NCBI GenBank assembly: GCA_963675135.1
Contig: OY776129.1
Span: forward strand, 72,137,348-72,201,347
Direction of reading: 5' to 3'
Source of the DNA: Galeopsis tetrahit
Taxonomy: Eukaryota > Streptophyta > Magnoliopsida > Lamiales > Lamiaceae
Length of the DNA stretch: 64,000 nt
The position numbers and the translations under genes were made by a program. Under the pieces are notes generated by a model. That model made no database searches, was not told where the DNA came from, and was given only the letters and a program-made list of their open reading frames with translations. Positions 1-11,701 of this stretch are shown here, in pieces; the stretch's first letter is position 1, and each line of letters begins with the position of its first letter.

Positions 1-150
1 AAAAATTATATATACATTCATCCAATCCAATGATTCATAAAGTTAAATACATATAGTTTATTTACCCTTCATTCTTCCTAATATGAAATCGTCCAATGTA
101 TATTATAAAAAATTTATTTACATAAAATATACTCCGTATAAAGTAATTAC

Positions 151-210
151 GTTACTTCCAATCGAAATTGATATAATGCCCTACTTCCAATCGAGATTGA
201 TATAATGCCC
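151..210. repeat. Short tandem duplication, about 29-30 bp x 2
   Basis: The unit ACTTCCAATCGAAATTGATA with its following bases occurs twice in a row with one substitution. It lies in AT-rich intergenic DNA with no gene nearby. Confidence 0.7.
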
Positions 211-279
211 ACCTGTGGGCACAAATTTTATGCCTACCGCTTACGTGGCAATGCCACATCATATATTTTTTATTCTATA

Positions 280-736
280 TTTCTAAATTATTCCTATTTT
301 ATATCACAAATCTTATCTATAATTTTTTTTAATTAAAAGTTATTTTGAAAAACTAAAAAATATTAAAAAAAATTATATAATTTCGATGATTAAAAAAAAA
401 AATCATTCCAAAAATATTTACAAATTTATTTAAAAAAAAACTTTAAATTTGAATATAAAATCTTTAAATGAATAAGTATAAAGTCATAAGCAATATAAAT
501 TATTTTGAAAAATCTACTGTAAATAAATTATATATTGAAATATTTAAACAATTTTTTCATAAAATAAACTTTTTTACGCATATAAAAAAAATCATGTATT
601 TAGGTCTAAAACTCTTTTTTTATTTACTAAACATTAATTGATCGATTAATTTTTTTGTGAGATTTTTTTTTTTTTGTGAATCCTATTTATATGGATGAGA
701 TAAAATTTGTGATATAAAATAGGAATAATCTAGAAA
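280..736. repeat. Hairpin (MITE-like) element with about 40-bp inverted ends
   Basis: The stretch at 280-320 is repeated in inverted orientation at 696-736. Both arms carry the core TCCTATTTTATATCACAAAT with a few changes. The roughly 370 bases between are very AT-rich and have no reading frame. A further short match (TATAGAAT at about 750) suggests the arms once extended outward. No clean target duplication was found, so the class is unknown. Confidence 0.55.
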
Positions 737-929
737 TGGTTTGGTCATATAGAATCAATTCCTTATAAGGAATTGAGTTGACTTGGTCAACTTAAATCTT
801 AAATATTTAAGAATATTTTGAACCCTAAATATTCAAGATTATTGTGAATAAAAATTTTGACTTGTTAATTTTTTTTTATTATTATTTTTTTTTTTTTATT
901 GATAATTTTTTTTCGAAATTGTGTGTGTT

Positions 930-1430
930 GAAAAGTGTAAGTTAATATTACTAAAAAGTGTAACACAATATTACTAAAGGTGTAACACATTTTTTTATTA
1001 AAAAGTGTAAGTCACTATAATTGAAAAGTGCAACACAACTTTTAATGAAAAGTATAAGTCATTATAACTAGAAAATGCAAGTTAATATAACTAGAAAGTG
1101 CAACACAATATTATTAAAAAGTGCATGTCAATATACTTGAAAAGTGCAACACAATATTTTAATGAAAAGTGTAAGTTATTATAACTGAAAAGTGTAACAA
1201 AATACGAGTAAAAAGTGTAACATAACATTACTAAAAAGTGTAAGTCACTATAACTGAACATATTGTTGAAAATTGTAAGTCACTACAACTGAAAAGTGCA
1301 ACAAAATATGACTAAAAGGTGTAGCATAACATTACTAAAAAGTGTAAGTCAATATAACTAAAAAATATTGTTGAAAATAGTAAGTCACTACAACTGAAAA
1401 GTGCAACAAAAAATTGTAAATTGCATGTTA
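930..1430. repeat. Degenerate tandem array of AAAAGTGTAA-type units
   Basis: About twenty imperfect copies of a 20-25 bp unit follow each other, with a core like AAAAGTGTAACACAATATTA alternating with AAGTGTAAGTCACTATAACT. Spacing varies and there is no open frame. It looks like an old, decaying minisatellite. The rest of 1-2059 is AT-rich and shows no gene. Confidence 0.65.
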
Positions 1431-2059
1431 CACTTTTCCTTATTTTCAACATGCATTTTTATAATTAAAAAAAAATATATGTGAAAATTGTTAGATGTAC
1501 GAGTTGAAACCTCAACATAAAAAAAAACTATTCTCAATAGTTTAAACTACGTAAATTATGATACATGTTTTTCGCGTATTTTATTTTTATTATCAATCCT
1601 ACCAATTTTTTACCCATTAATATAGACTATTAATTAATAATTAATATTAAGATTTGAAATGGAAGAATTTGACAAATTAGGAGAATTTTTTTTTTTTAAT
1701 AAGAATGCTTGACAATATTGGGATTTTGAAATGAAAGAATTTGAAGGGGGAGAGATTAAAAATAATAATTATAATTTAAAATTTTGAGATTAAAATAGGA
1801 AAAATGAATTTTTTTTAATCAGAATGCTGAGAATGTAGGGATTTTGAAATAGACGATTTCGGTGAAGAGAGAGATTGTGTAGAGTGATAAAATTGTGACA
1901 CGTATCCCATTATATTCTCACAAATATAGAGTATTAAGATTAAGATAAGATATGAGATTGAAAATATTTTTGAGAAAAAAGAAAATCACAAGAGTAGTGT
2001 GTAATAAATTAGTACTCCCAAATGATTAATGAAACCAAAGGCTTTGCAAAATAGAAAAG

Positions 2060-2257
2060 ATGGCGGGAAATCTCATGTCCCTCGCACGCTTCCTCTTCCA
2101 ATATTTTCACCCACCCAACAAATTTTTAAAAATTGCAACTCCAGTGTCCACATATTTCATTTTTCTAGGGTTTCTAAATTTTCAAATTCTAAACCCAAAA
2201 TTTTCTGATGGGTTTATGCCCAAATCATATCAGCAAAATCTTCTGATATTGAATTAA
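2060..2257 (+). other. Possible upstream ORF (65 codons) in the RAD5A leader
   Basis: A 65-codon frame starts and ends before the RAD5A start at 2297, leaving 39 bases between its stop and that start. It has no family resemblance, and the region reads like a plant 5' leader. If transcribed with the gene it could lower translation of the main frame. Nothing in the sequence proves the transcript starts upstream of it. Confidence 0.3.
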
Positions 2258-2296
2258 ATTCTATATCTTTCCCCCCTTCAATTACTGGCGGTAGTA

Positions 2297-5200
2297 ATGG
2301 GAAACAAGGTGACGGAAGAATTAATTTCAACGGTGCGGTCAATTGTCGGCGGCGAATTTTCCGACATGGACATAATTCGAGCTCTACACATGGCCAACAA
2401 CGACCCAACTGCCGCAATTAACATCATCTTCGATTCTCCCAAAAGCTTCAAGAAGCCCGATTTACCCAAGAAGGTCGAGCCCTCCTGTAGAAATCCAAAT
2501 GCAGAGCCTCCAATAATTGATTCTAGTGTAAAGAAAACTGTTAGGCGGATTGAGAACCCTAATTCTAGCTCGAGATCAAACGGAAGTCCGAACCGTCCGA
2601 TTGAAAGCAACCAGGAAAAGGGTAATACTGAGAGTAACAGTGGAGTGACTAAAGAAATGGGGAATGAGTGGTGGTTTGTGGGGAGTGCTGAGGTAGCAGG
2701 GCTTTCCACTTGTAAAGGAAGGATCTTAAAGCCTGGTGATGAGGTGAATTTCACTTTCCCTGTTGAGAAAAATTTGACATCGCCCTCATCTAGGAAGATA
2801 GGGGGTGGACGTGGCCGTCACGTGGCTACATGCTCTGAGATTGTACGTTTTTCTACCAATGGCTGTGGAGAGGTACTGCAGGCTTTCCTTTCCAAAAACT
2901 GAGTTTGCTTCTGTTCATTGTTGGTGTTGTTACGTAGGTTTTAAATAGATTACGAGAATAATTTAAGTTGAGGCAAGAGTAAGACGTTTTCCATGTAAGA
3001 TGAAATTGCTTAGAGGGCATAACATAGCACACTAAATCTAAAATTATTAACAATATGTGCATATGCGGACACAATCGTCCCCAAGATACAGCAACTTTTA
3101 ATTTCAGATCGTAGCACACTAAATCTGAAATTATCAGTGAACCAAATAATATTTTGAGGGGACATTTTTTCCATTCACCCCCTAAATCCCAACAGTTAGC
3201 AAACTTTCATTCCATGATACTATATCTGCACTATAGTTTTTGTATGTTATCTTTGCATTTGGATTTATGTAATCAACTGATGGTGCTTCTCTTTTGTTGG
3301 TAAATAAGTAAAGGCGATTTTAAGAGGATAATTTAGTGATACATATGAATTATGGTGCAAAGTCAATTAGTTATTTTGCCACAATTGGTCACATTCTTGA
3401 GTGCTTTCTGTCGAAACTTTTAGTTAGTGCATAGCAATTTTGCAACAATGAACTAGATTAACGTAAATGCTGCCACGCTAAAGTTTTGATACCACAATAT
3501 GATAACTTTACGTGATTTATGCATCCCATAAAGAAGTTTGGTTTTCAGCAAATATATTGTGTTAATCTAATATTAATAAAATAACAGCTAAAACACCTCG
3601 TTTCAATGAATAATATATCCATTTTGCTGGTTTCCTGATACGACATTTCTATGGAGTGGTGCAGATTGGTCGTATTCCAAATGAATGGGCCAGATGCCTT
3701 TTACCTCTTGTGAGGGATAAAAAAGTTTGTGTTATTGGGTATTGCAAATCTGCTCCTCCTGTATTGGGGCTTATGGATTCTGTTATTTTAGATATCAGGT
3801 ATGTTGATTAATTGGGGTTTGTATTGATTCACATTTTTTGTGTAAGATTATTGCGAAAATATGCAATTATTATAAATTTAGTACTCAAGAATACTACGAA
3901 GTATTGAAATTTTTTAATCTCCGATTTTGGTGCAGTATTTATATAAACAGCTCTATGTTCCAAAAAAGCCATCAGACCTCACTTAAGGCATCCAGTAATT
4001 CAGCTGAGGAGTCAATTGTTCACCCCCTCCCGACTTTGTTCAAATTGCTGGGAATTGTTCCTTTTAAGAAGGTGATATGCTTTTCCAATCCAACATATTA
4101 ATGACATTTTAGAAACACTTCATTCAGAAATATGGATAATCTCTGAATGAAATTTATCATGCTGACAAATTGTTGTGTTTTGCCTAGATTTCTACTATGC
4201 TGACTTCACCTGTATTCTAATACCTGTTCTTAATTTTAGGCAGAATTTACTCCAGGAGATCTGTACACAAGGAAGAGGCTTTTAAATTCCGAGGTACAAT
4301 CTTGAACTCTACTGGATGGTTAACTGTAATGAGCATGACTTATTTAGTATTTGATTTTCATGAACAGGACAGCTCTACTTTACCTCCATCATTTCCACAT
4401 ATAAATAAGATCAAGAGTACACCTTCTGGGGATGGAAATAATGTTGAAAATGAGGAGTCAATTTCTGACAATGACCTTGACAATATTGTTGGTGTTACGG
4501 AAAGCTCAGACTTAGAGGTAAAGGAAATGAAAGTGTCTCTGCTCTCAAATTATGTTGTTATATTTATTTGTTACATAATTTAATTTATAATACCTTAGGA
4601 GATGGAACCTCCTAGTACCCTGCTTTGTGAACTTCGCCCTTACCAGAAGCAGGCCCTTAATTGGATGATTCATCTGGAGAGGGGACACTGTATGGACGAG
4701 GCTTCAGCTACTCTGCACCCATGTTGGGAGGCTTACCGCCTTGCAGACAGGTGTGTGAAGCTTCAATGCCTGAACAGTATTCTATTGTTTTATAGTTAGA
4801 TCTTGCACTTCAAGTTGGTTTTATTTGTTTGCAGGAGGGGTTTGGTTGTGTACCTAAATGCTTTTTCAGGCGATGCAACAGTAGAATTCCCAAGCACGCT
4901 TCAAATGGCTAGAGGAGGAGTATGTTGCAAGTTTTACTTTTATTCCATGTTATGCTCTATTGTATTCTTTTTCACAGTATTCATGTATGAATGGAGAATA
5001 CAAATGCAGATTTTGGCAGACTCTATGGGACTTGGGAAGACCATCATGACTATATCTCTCCTTCTCAGTCATTCCGAAAGAGGTGGATCAAGTAGTGCAT
5101 CTACAAGCCAGTCATCCAGTGATAACTGCGAATCAAGCTTTAGTTCAGAAAAATCTCCAATACCTCCAAAGAAAAAAACAAAATTTACTGGTTTTGAGAA

Positions 5201-8200
5201 GCTTATGAAGCAAAAAGCACCACTTTTTGGTGGTGGCAATCTCATCATATGTCCAATGACACTCATAAGCCAGTGGAAGGTAGAATTTTCCGTGGTTTAA
5301 TTTTGTTTTTGATGATATTGTAAGAGTTTATGCGGAACCGACATTGTCTACTGGTTTTATAGACATGAATGCTTGGATTTCTCTTTCTTAGACAGAGATA
5401 GAAACTCATGCTCAACCTGGGGCTCTGTCAGCTTATGTACATTATGGACAAAGTAGATCAAAGGATGCCAAAGTTCTAGCACAAAATAATGTTGTGCTGA
5501 CTACATATGGAGTGCTAGCTTCAGAATTTTCAACAGAGGTACTTTGCTTCTCTTGAATACTTGGTGAAGTAGATTTAGAGTATGTTTGATTTGGGATTTT
5601 GAGGATTTTTTGAAATATGGATTTCAAAATCTAGTGGATTTCAAAATTTTGATAAATAGTACTAACGTGTATTTGTTTTGAGACCATATTTTAGTGGATT
5701 TAGACCATATTTTATACAGATCTCGCATCTCCATACCCCTGAAGTATTATCTTTTGTAGAATTCAGAGGACAATGGGGGACTATTTTCAGTTAGATGGTT
5801 TAGAGTGGTTCTTGATGAGGCACATACCATAAAGTCATCCAAAAGCCAAATTTCTATGGCTGCTAATGCTCTTGCTGCTGATTGTCGTTGGTGCCTTACT
5901 GGTACACCTATCCAGGTTAATATTTATTGCTTACCAGTTGCTCTACATGTTCAGTGAATGATTTAAATGCAGTACCTGCTTATAGCCTTATAGTATATTG
6001 TTTTCTGCCTTTCCCTTTGGAATACTAATATCGTACCAGTTTTCAACATATTTTTAGGATTTCATTTGTTATTAGTTGCACATTTTGCTCTGCTATTATT
6101 TATTACTGATACATTATTCGTACTCATTTGAGTAACTTATCTTTGTTGGCGTGTTACTACTAAAGTATTGACATGCACTAACTTTGGAATTCACATATGT
6201 GGTAGTTCATTCCCTTCACTCCCCCTTCTCAGTTTATTGCTTATGAAATTGAACAAGGCAAATACAATATTGAAAGAAAGTAAAATAATTTAATCTATTT
6301 GATCTAATAACCCACACCATCCATTGTGCAACAATATTTGTGATATTCTTTTAGTTTGTTGTTATGTCAAACGCGAAGTGTTTATCATGGTAGTCATTGG
6401 TACCTTTGAGTATAGTATTACTTATTGGGCAGTGTATACGGTGGTTTCTGTCCTTGCCTGCTGGGAATTATAGCTAGTGAAGATCTGATTTCAAGTGAAT
6501 TAACTGTGAATGGATAACAGTAAGTAAAGCAACTTTGAGGAGCATAGGCAATCAACAATGCTGATATGATTAATAGGGTTTTCAGTTGTTTAAGGTGTTC
6601 TTAGCATTTCTCTTGGTGTAAAATGTAGTTATGCTTATGGTTGTAATTCTTTGTAACAGAACAACCTGGAAGATGTTTACAGTCTTCTTCGATTTTTGAA
6701 GATTGAGCCGTGGGGAAGCTGGGCTTGGTAAGGTGTTAATCCGTCTTTTGTTTAAATGCAGTTGATGTTCAAGCTTTTTTATGTGGACGCTTTGTAGATC
6801 AATGGAATAAAAGTAGGAGTGGCTGTTTATGAGTAACACTATTGATAATATTTTGTGTTTCTTTGAATAATGTTGCTGCTTGAGTTTATCTCCCTCAATT
6901 TCATTTGTACTTTGTTTTCTTTTTCTTTACCCACATAGCGTAACACTCTCATTTGTACTTTGTTTTCTTTTTCTTTACATTTCTATAGAAGAACTGGACC
7001 TTTTAATTTGTGAGTAGAGATTTTCGGAAATTAAAGTTACACTTGTTTCTTCATATCCTCGTTTACTCTGCCATAACTGGCTGTTCTTAAGCTTACACTT
7101 TTTCCCCTGTTAGTCTTATTCAATGCCTGAACATATTGTATATTACTAACTCATGTTCCAGTTAGTATTGTTCTTAAATTCTCCTTTTTTGTTTTGCTTA
7201 TGTTCTACTTATAAATTTTATGTAGGTGGAATAAGCTAGTGCAGAAACCCTTTGAAGAGGGTGATGAGAGGGGATTAAAGTTGGTCCAATCTATCTTAAG
7301 GCCAATCATGTTAAGAAGAACCAAATCTAGCACAGATCGAGAAGGCAGGTGGGTATTCAGAAGCTACTGTTTTCTGGCATATTTTCTCGTCTGTGTCACT
7401 TCCTGTGGTTGTAATTAATGGTTATTTATTGACTTTAAATATGGTCTGCAGGCCAATTTTAGTCCTGCCACCTGCGGATATTCAAGTGATATATTGTGAT
7501 CTTACTGAAGCAGAGAAAGACTTTTATGAAGCATTATTTAAAAAATCCAAGGTAATATGTCTTGCTGATATATTTACATTTTGATATTTCCACTTGACTA
7601 AAGTTTCATGTATGCATCTTTAGGTGAAGTTTGACCAATTTGTGGAGCAAGGCCGGGTTCTTCACAACTATGCTTCAATTCTGGAACTTCTTTTACGTCT
7701 TCGTCAATGTTGTGATCACCCATTTCTTGTCATGAGGTAAAAATATCTCTGGGCACTAGCTTGGAAGTTTTTGCATCAACGTCGCTGTATATATCTGACT
7801 ATCTGTCATCCTTTATTATCTCAAAAATTTGTGAATGGAATCTAAAGTCATATCTGTGCCCAACTCCTTAATGACAAGTAATATTGAAAGCTTTTAGAGT
7901 AATGCTTGGATTCCAGTTGAAATCTTGTATGTCATGGTTCTTTATCCTTGTAATGCTTTCCTAAAAAATGAATTACGATTTTGGAAAATTAATGATGCAA
8001 CCAAAATATTCTTGTATATCCTGTTGATTTAGATTATCGTATTTAACTTTCCAAAAATCAACCTATTTAGACATTTCGTTATCTCATGGGACATTGCTCA
8101 CTCCTTTGACTCGTGAGGTGGAGATTCTGTTGTTATTTTTCACATTATAATCTCTGTAGTGTTTGAGGTGTGTTTCTTCTTGTCAATGGTTGAAGTTTGT

Positions 8201-10800
8201 AGTTGACTTATATTTTGTATAACTTTGTAGTTTGATATAATAAGGTACCCTCTTGTACACATGTCCATATCCATGTATAGAAACGTTTACACAAACACAC
8301 ACATGTATTACTTGGTCAGCTTCTTGGTGATATGGTTCTTTATGTGTTCAGTCGGGGTGACACACAAGAGTACTCTGATTTGAATAAACTTGGAAGACGG
8401 TTCCTCAAGGGTGGTCTGGACAATGAGGACGAGGCACCTTCACGTGCTTATGTTGAAGAAGTGATGGATGAGCTTCGCAAAGGGGAACAAGGAGAATGCC
8501 CTATATGCCTCGAAGCTTTTGAAGATGCAGTATTGACACCTTGTGCTCATCGTCTATGCCGGGAGTGTCTTTTGGCTAGTTGGAGAAACTCTACTAGTGG
8601 CCTTTGTCCTGTTTGTAGGTAGCAATACTCTTCTTGCATCATCTACCGAATTTATTTCTCTGCTATCCCTGCCATACTAAGCAGTTCAGAAGATATATCC
8701 GAGGATAAAAATCACTTGACTGAGACTTTATTAGACTTAGAGCCCTAGGCTTATTTCAAACATCTTATAAGCTATAACATCTTATAAGTTGTTTCAAGAG
8801 CTTATCAGATGTAATTTTTTAAGTAGCTTATAAGTTGTTAAAGTGCTTAGCTAATAAAGCTCATAAGTTCTTTGATAATTTGAGTTTTTTTTTTAATCAT
8901 CAAAGAACTTGGAGGGTGGGTGATAATATATATATATATATTTAAAATTGATTTCTTAAGTATAGTTTAAAAGATTTTAGAAAAATTAGTTGGGGTGTTG
9001 GTACTTTATTTTTTTGGAGCTTATAAGTTGTAAATAGCTTATTTTAAGATCTTATAAGCTATTAAAATGTTTTTTTACCAAATACTTTTTGAGATCTTAT
9101 AAACTCCTAAACATCGTATAAGCTGTTTCAAGGTGCGTATAAGCTCAGCCATACATGCTCTCTTATTGACACCTAGCACTGACTGTTTTGCTAGGAAGAC
9201 GGTTAGCAAACAAGAGCTCATCACTGCCCCAACTGAGAGTCGTTTTCGTGTTGATATTGAAAAAAATTGGGTGGAATCGTCAAAGGTCTCTGCTCTGATG
9301 CGTGAACTAGGAAATCTGCAGTCGGTGGGCTCAAAAAGTATTATCTTCAGTCAGTGGACTGCTTTTTTGGATCTGTTGCAGATTCCTCTTTCTCGGTAAC
9401 ATCTTATACCTTTTTCCATGATTTAATTTTTTGACTTTGGGTCTACACGACTACACTTATGCATTTGATAACATCTCCCCATTTTTTCAGGATTCTTTTT
9501 TGTAACTTGTTTTTCCAAAAATTGAAGTCTTGAAACTATAATATGAAGGACATAATGAGAAATAGAGAAAATAGATAACAACGTTAATTCCTTTCTGAAA
9601 AAACGGGAGAGATTTAATAAACCACAGGGGGTTTTCTCTTTTAATTATAACGGTCTCAGATTACTGATTGATTAATTTAATTTCCAGGAGTAAGATTTCC
9701 TTCGTTCGTTTGGATGGAACCCTAAATCTGCAACAGCGCGAAAGAGTGATAAAGCAATTTTCAGAAGATGATAACATCAAGGTGTATATTGTTTTTTCAC
9801 CTATTTTCTCATTTTTTTTCCCTTTAAATTAAATGAATTAAGAAAATCAATTTTTTTTTTTTTGTTGTTTTACAGGTTTTACTTATGTCATTGAAGGCTG
9901 GTGGAGTTGGAATAAATCTCACAGCAGCATCCAACGCTTTTGTTATGGTAAGTCATTGTGTATGATGGTCTAACTTGTGAGAGGGTATCAACAATTATTA
10001 AGAAATATTTCTAGATTAACTCAATCCATCCCTTATCCTGCAAAGTAGAAGCAAAATATTTCTAATTCTGGTGACATGCCTTTATTTTATGTAGGATCCG
10101 TGGTGGAACCCGGCAGTTGAGGAACAAGCTGTCATGCGCATCCATCGTATTGGACAAACTAAAAAGGTGATGATCAAACGGTTTATTGTCAAGGTAATCT
10201 TTTGCTAACTTCTCTGCGTTCGTATGAATTGGGATATAATTTCTTTTAGGATCGTAATTATGAGAGGTGGCAATTGTAGGGCAATATGCTTATGGGTACG
10301 GGCTGACACATTTAGGCCATTAAATTTTAATTTGACACATTTAGGCTCGTAAAATTTAATTCGCAAATTTGGGCTAAATTGGGGTGTTTCAACTGGCAAA
10401 TTTAGGCCATTATCTTTCAATTTTATGCACATTTAGGTCAAACACATGAGCAGCAAATATATTTTAGCCCGAATTGGGGTGTTCCGAGGCAAATTGGCCT
10501 ACATGTGAAAATTAAAATATAATAAAAAGTTCCTATAAAAAATATTCTCCATGTATTGCAACTCACCAGTCTTTTTTAGTTGTGTCAAGAAAATCACATA
10601 TTTGCTCATCTCGATATCAATTGCTTCAGTTTATGGGGCAACTTATCTTTATGCCAAAAATGTTATGCCTGTTGCAGGGCACTGTTGAGGAAAGAATGGA
10701 AGCAGTGCAAGCTAGGAAGCAACGAATGATATCCGGTGCTCTAACTGATCAAGAAGTACGAACTGCACGTTTAGAAGAACTTAAAATGCTCTTCACTTAG
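2297..10800 (+). CDS. RAD5A: DNA repair protein RAD5A-like (HIRAN, SNF2 translocase, RING E3 ligase)
   Basis: Twenty exons join in frame to a 1039-residue protein: 2297-2872, 3665-3798, 3936-4071, 4240-4293, 4368-4517, 4599-4750, 4835-4919, 5010-5279, 5392-5538, 5760-5915, 6660-6727, 7226-7348, 7452-7551, 7624-7736, 8352-8618, 9195-9395, 9688-9781, 9876-9947, 10095-10193, 10678-10800. Every intron has GT/AG borders. Visible parts are an N-terminal UBA/CUE-like segment (1-50), a HIRAN region from about residue 120, SNF2 motif I (DSMGLGKT, about 433-440), the DEAH box (587-590), a C3HC4 RING (Cys804 to Cys843) placed inside the ATPase, and the C-terminal helicase half with HRIGQT. In plants this family acts in the nucleus in error-free damage tolerance and crosslink repair, with the RING expected to polyubiquitinate PCNA. 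Length matches the Arabidopsis protein (about 1030 residues). No lesion was seen. It is separated from its convergent neighbour by 0.9 kb. Confidence 0.95.
6902..6979. repeat. Direct repeat inside a RAD5A intron
   Basis: The stretch CATTTGTACTTTGTTTTCTT plus following pyrimidines occurs at about 6902 and again at about 6951, in the intron between 6727 and 7226. It is probably a simple local duplication with no effect on the exons. Confidence 0.6.
8736..9163. mobile_element. hAT-like MITE within a RAD5A intron
   Basis: This segment is full of CTTATAAGCT-type subterminal motifs in both orientations, the pattern of a common plant MITE group. The right end reads TAAGCTCAGCCATACATGCT; the left end is a degenerate match (AGAGCCCTAGGCTTATTTCA). 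It fills most of the intron between 8618 and 9195 and stops about 30 bases before the next exon. A candidate target duplication around TTATT is imperfect. Confidence 0.5.
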
Positions 10801-11701
10801 ACCTAGATGAAATGCCCAAAGAGTTGAGGATAGAATGTGTTTGAGAGTAGGCCTTCTCGTTGCGGGATTCCTAGCAATATTGTTTGAAAGAGCTGCTTGT
10901 TCGTAGACAACGTAATAGGGGAGTTATCTCTATGGTTACATGAAAAATGGCGACTCCACACCAATTCTAAAGAGGTGATGTTTTCCTCTATGAGACAAAT
11001 GAATTTACTAAAGTTGAGGTTTCTATTTAATTGATTATCTGTAACATTTTTTTGTAGTAATATCCAAGTCAATTGTATATTTGTTTCAAATGTTGATGGT
11101 AGAGAACCTTTATTTAAGGTGTAAGAAAAAATAGGAGTAGGTACTATGCATAATAATAATGGCTTTTTTCTGATGTTTAGATGAACATACTTGGAGCCAT
11201 GGATTTCGAGTTTTAATTTACAAATCCCCGCCATTGTTTTTGTATTATTTGCCTTTTATTTCCTTTTGTCAAAATGTCAGGTATATTATATATACTACGA
11301 AAGGTGAAAATATAAGTCCCTATTTATATTTTAATAGGGGATTTTTTTTTTTTTTTAAAATAGTTCTATAATTTACACACTTTTGTCTTTTTGATTCTAC
11401 AACCTGTTATACAGTTATACTATGTAACCTAGCTGGTAAAAATGATGTGGTATCTACATATTTTTTTCACGTGTCAAAGTCTGATCGATTAATCGGATGT
11501 GTGAACTTCTACAATTTATCATAGAATTAAAAAGTCAAAAAATTAAATTACATGACTATTTTCAAAATTTGAAAGTTAACCTGAGTTAAATTAAAATAAG
11601 ATGAATTTATTGGAGGAAAAATATTTTAGATGTCAAGGACTTGAGAACAAACTCCATATAATTTATATATATATATATATGTGGTTGGGCTACTATTATA
11701 A
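10801..11701. other. Convergent intergenic region RAD5A / GABA transporter
   Basis: No gene is visible. The segment must contain the 3' untranslated parts of the two converging genes. It is AT-rich, with a (TA)n run near 11665-11680. The small minus-strand frame at 10803-11234 has no family resemblance and was left out. Confidence 0.6.

Noticed and set aside
930..1430. CRISPR-like spaced repeats
   Set aside because: Units are degenerate and contiguous with no unique spacers, and the genome is a plant nucleus.
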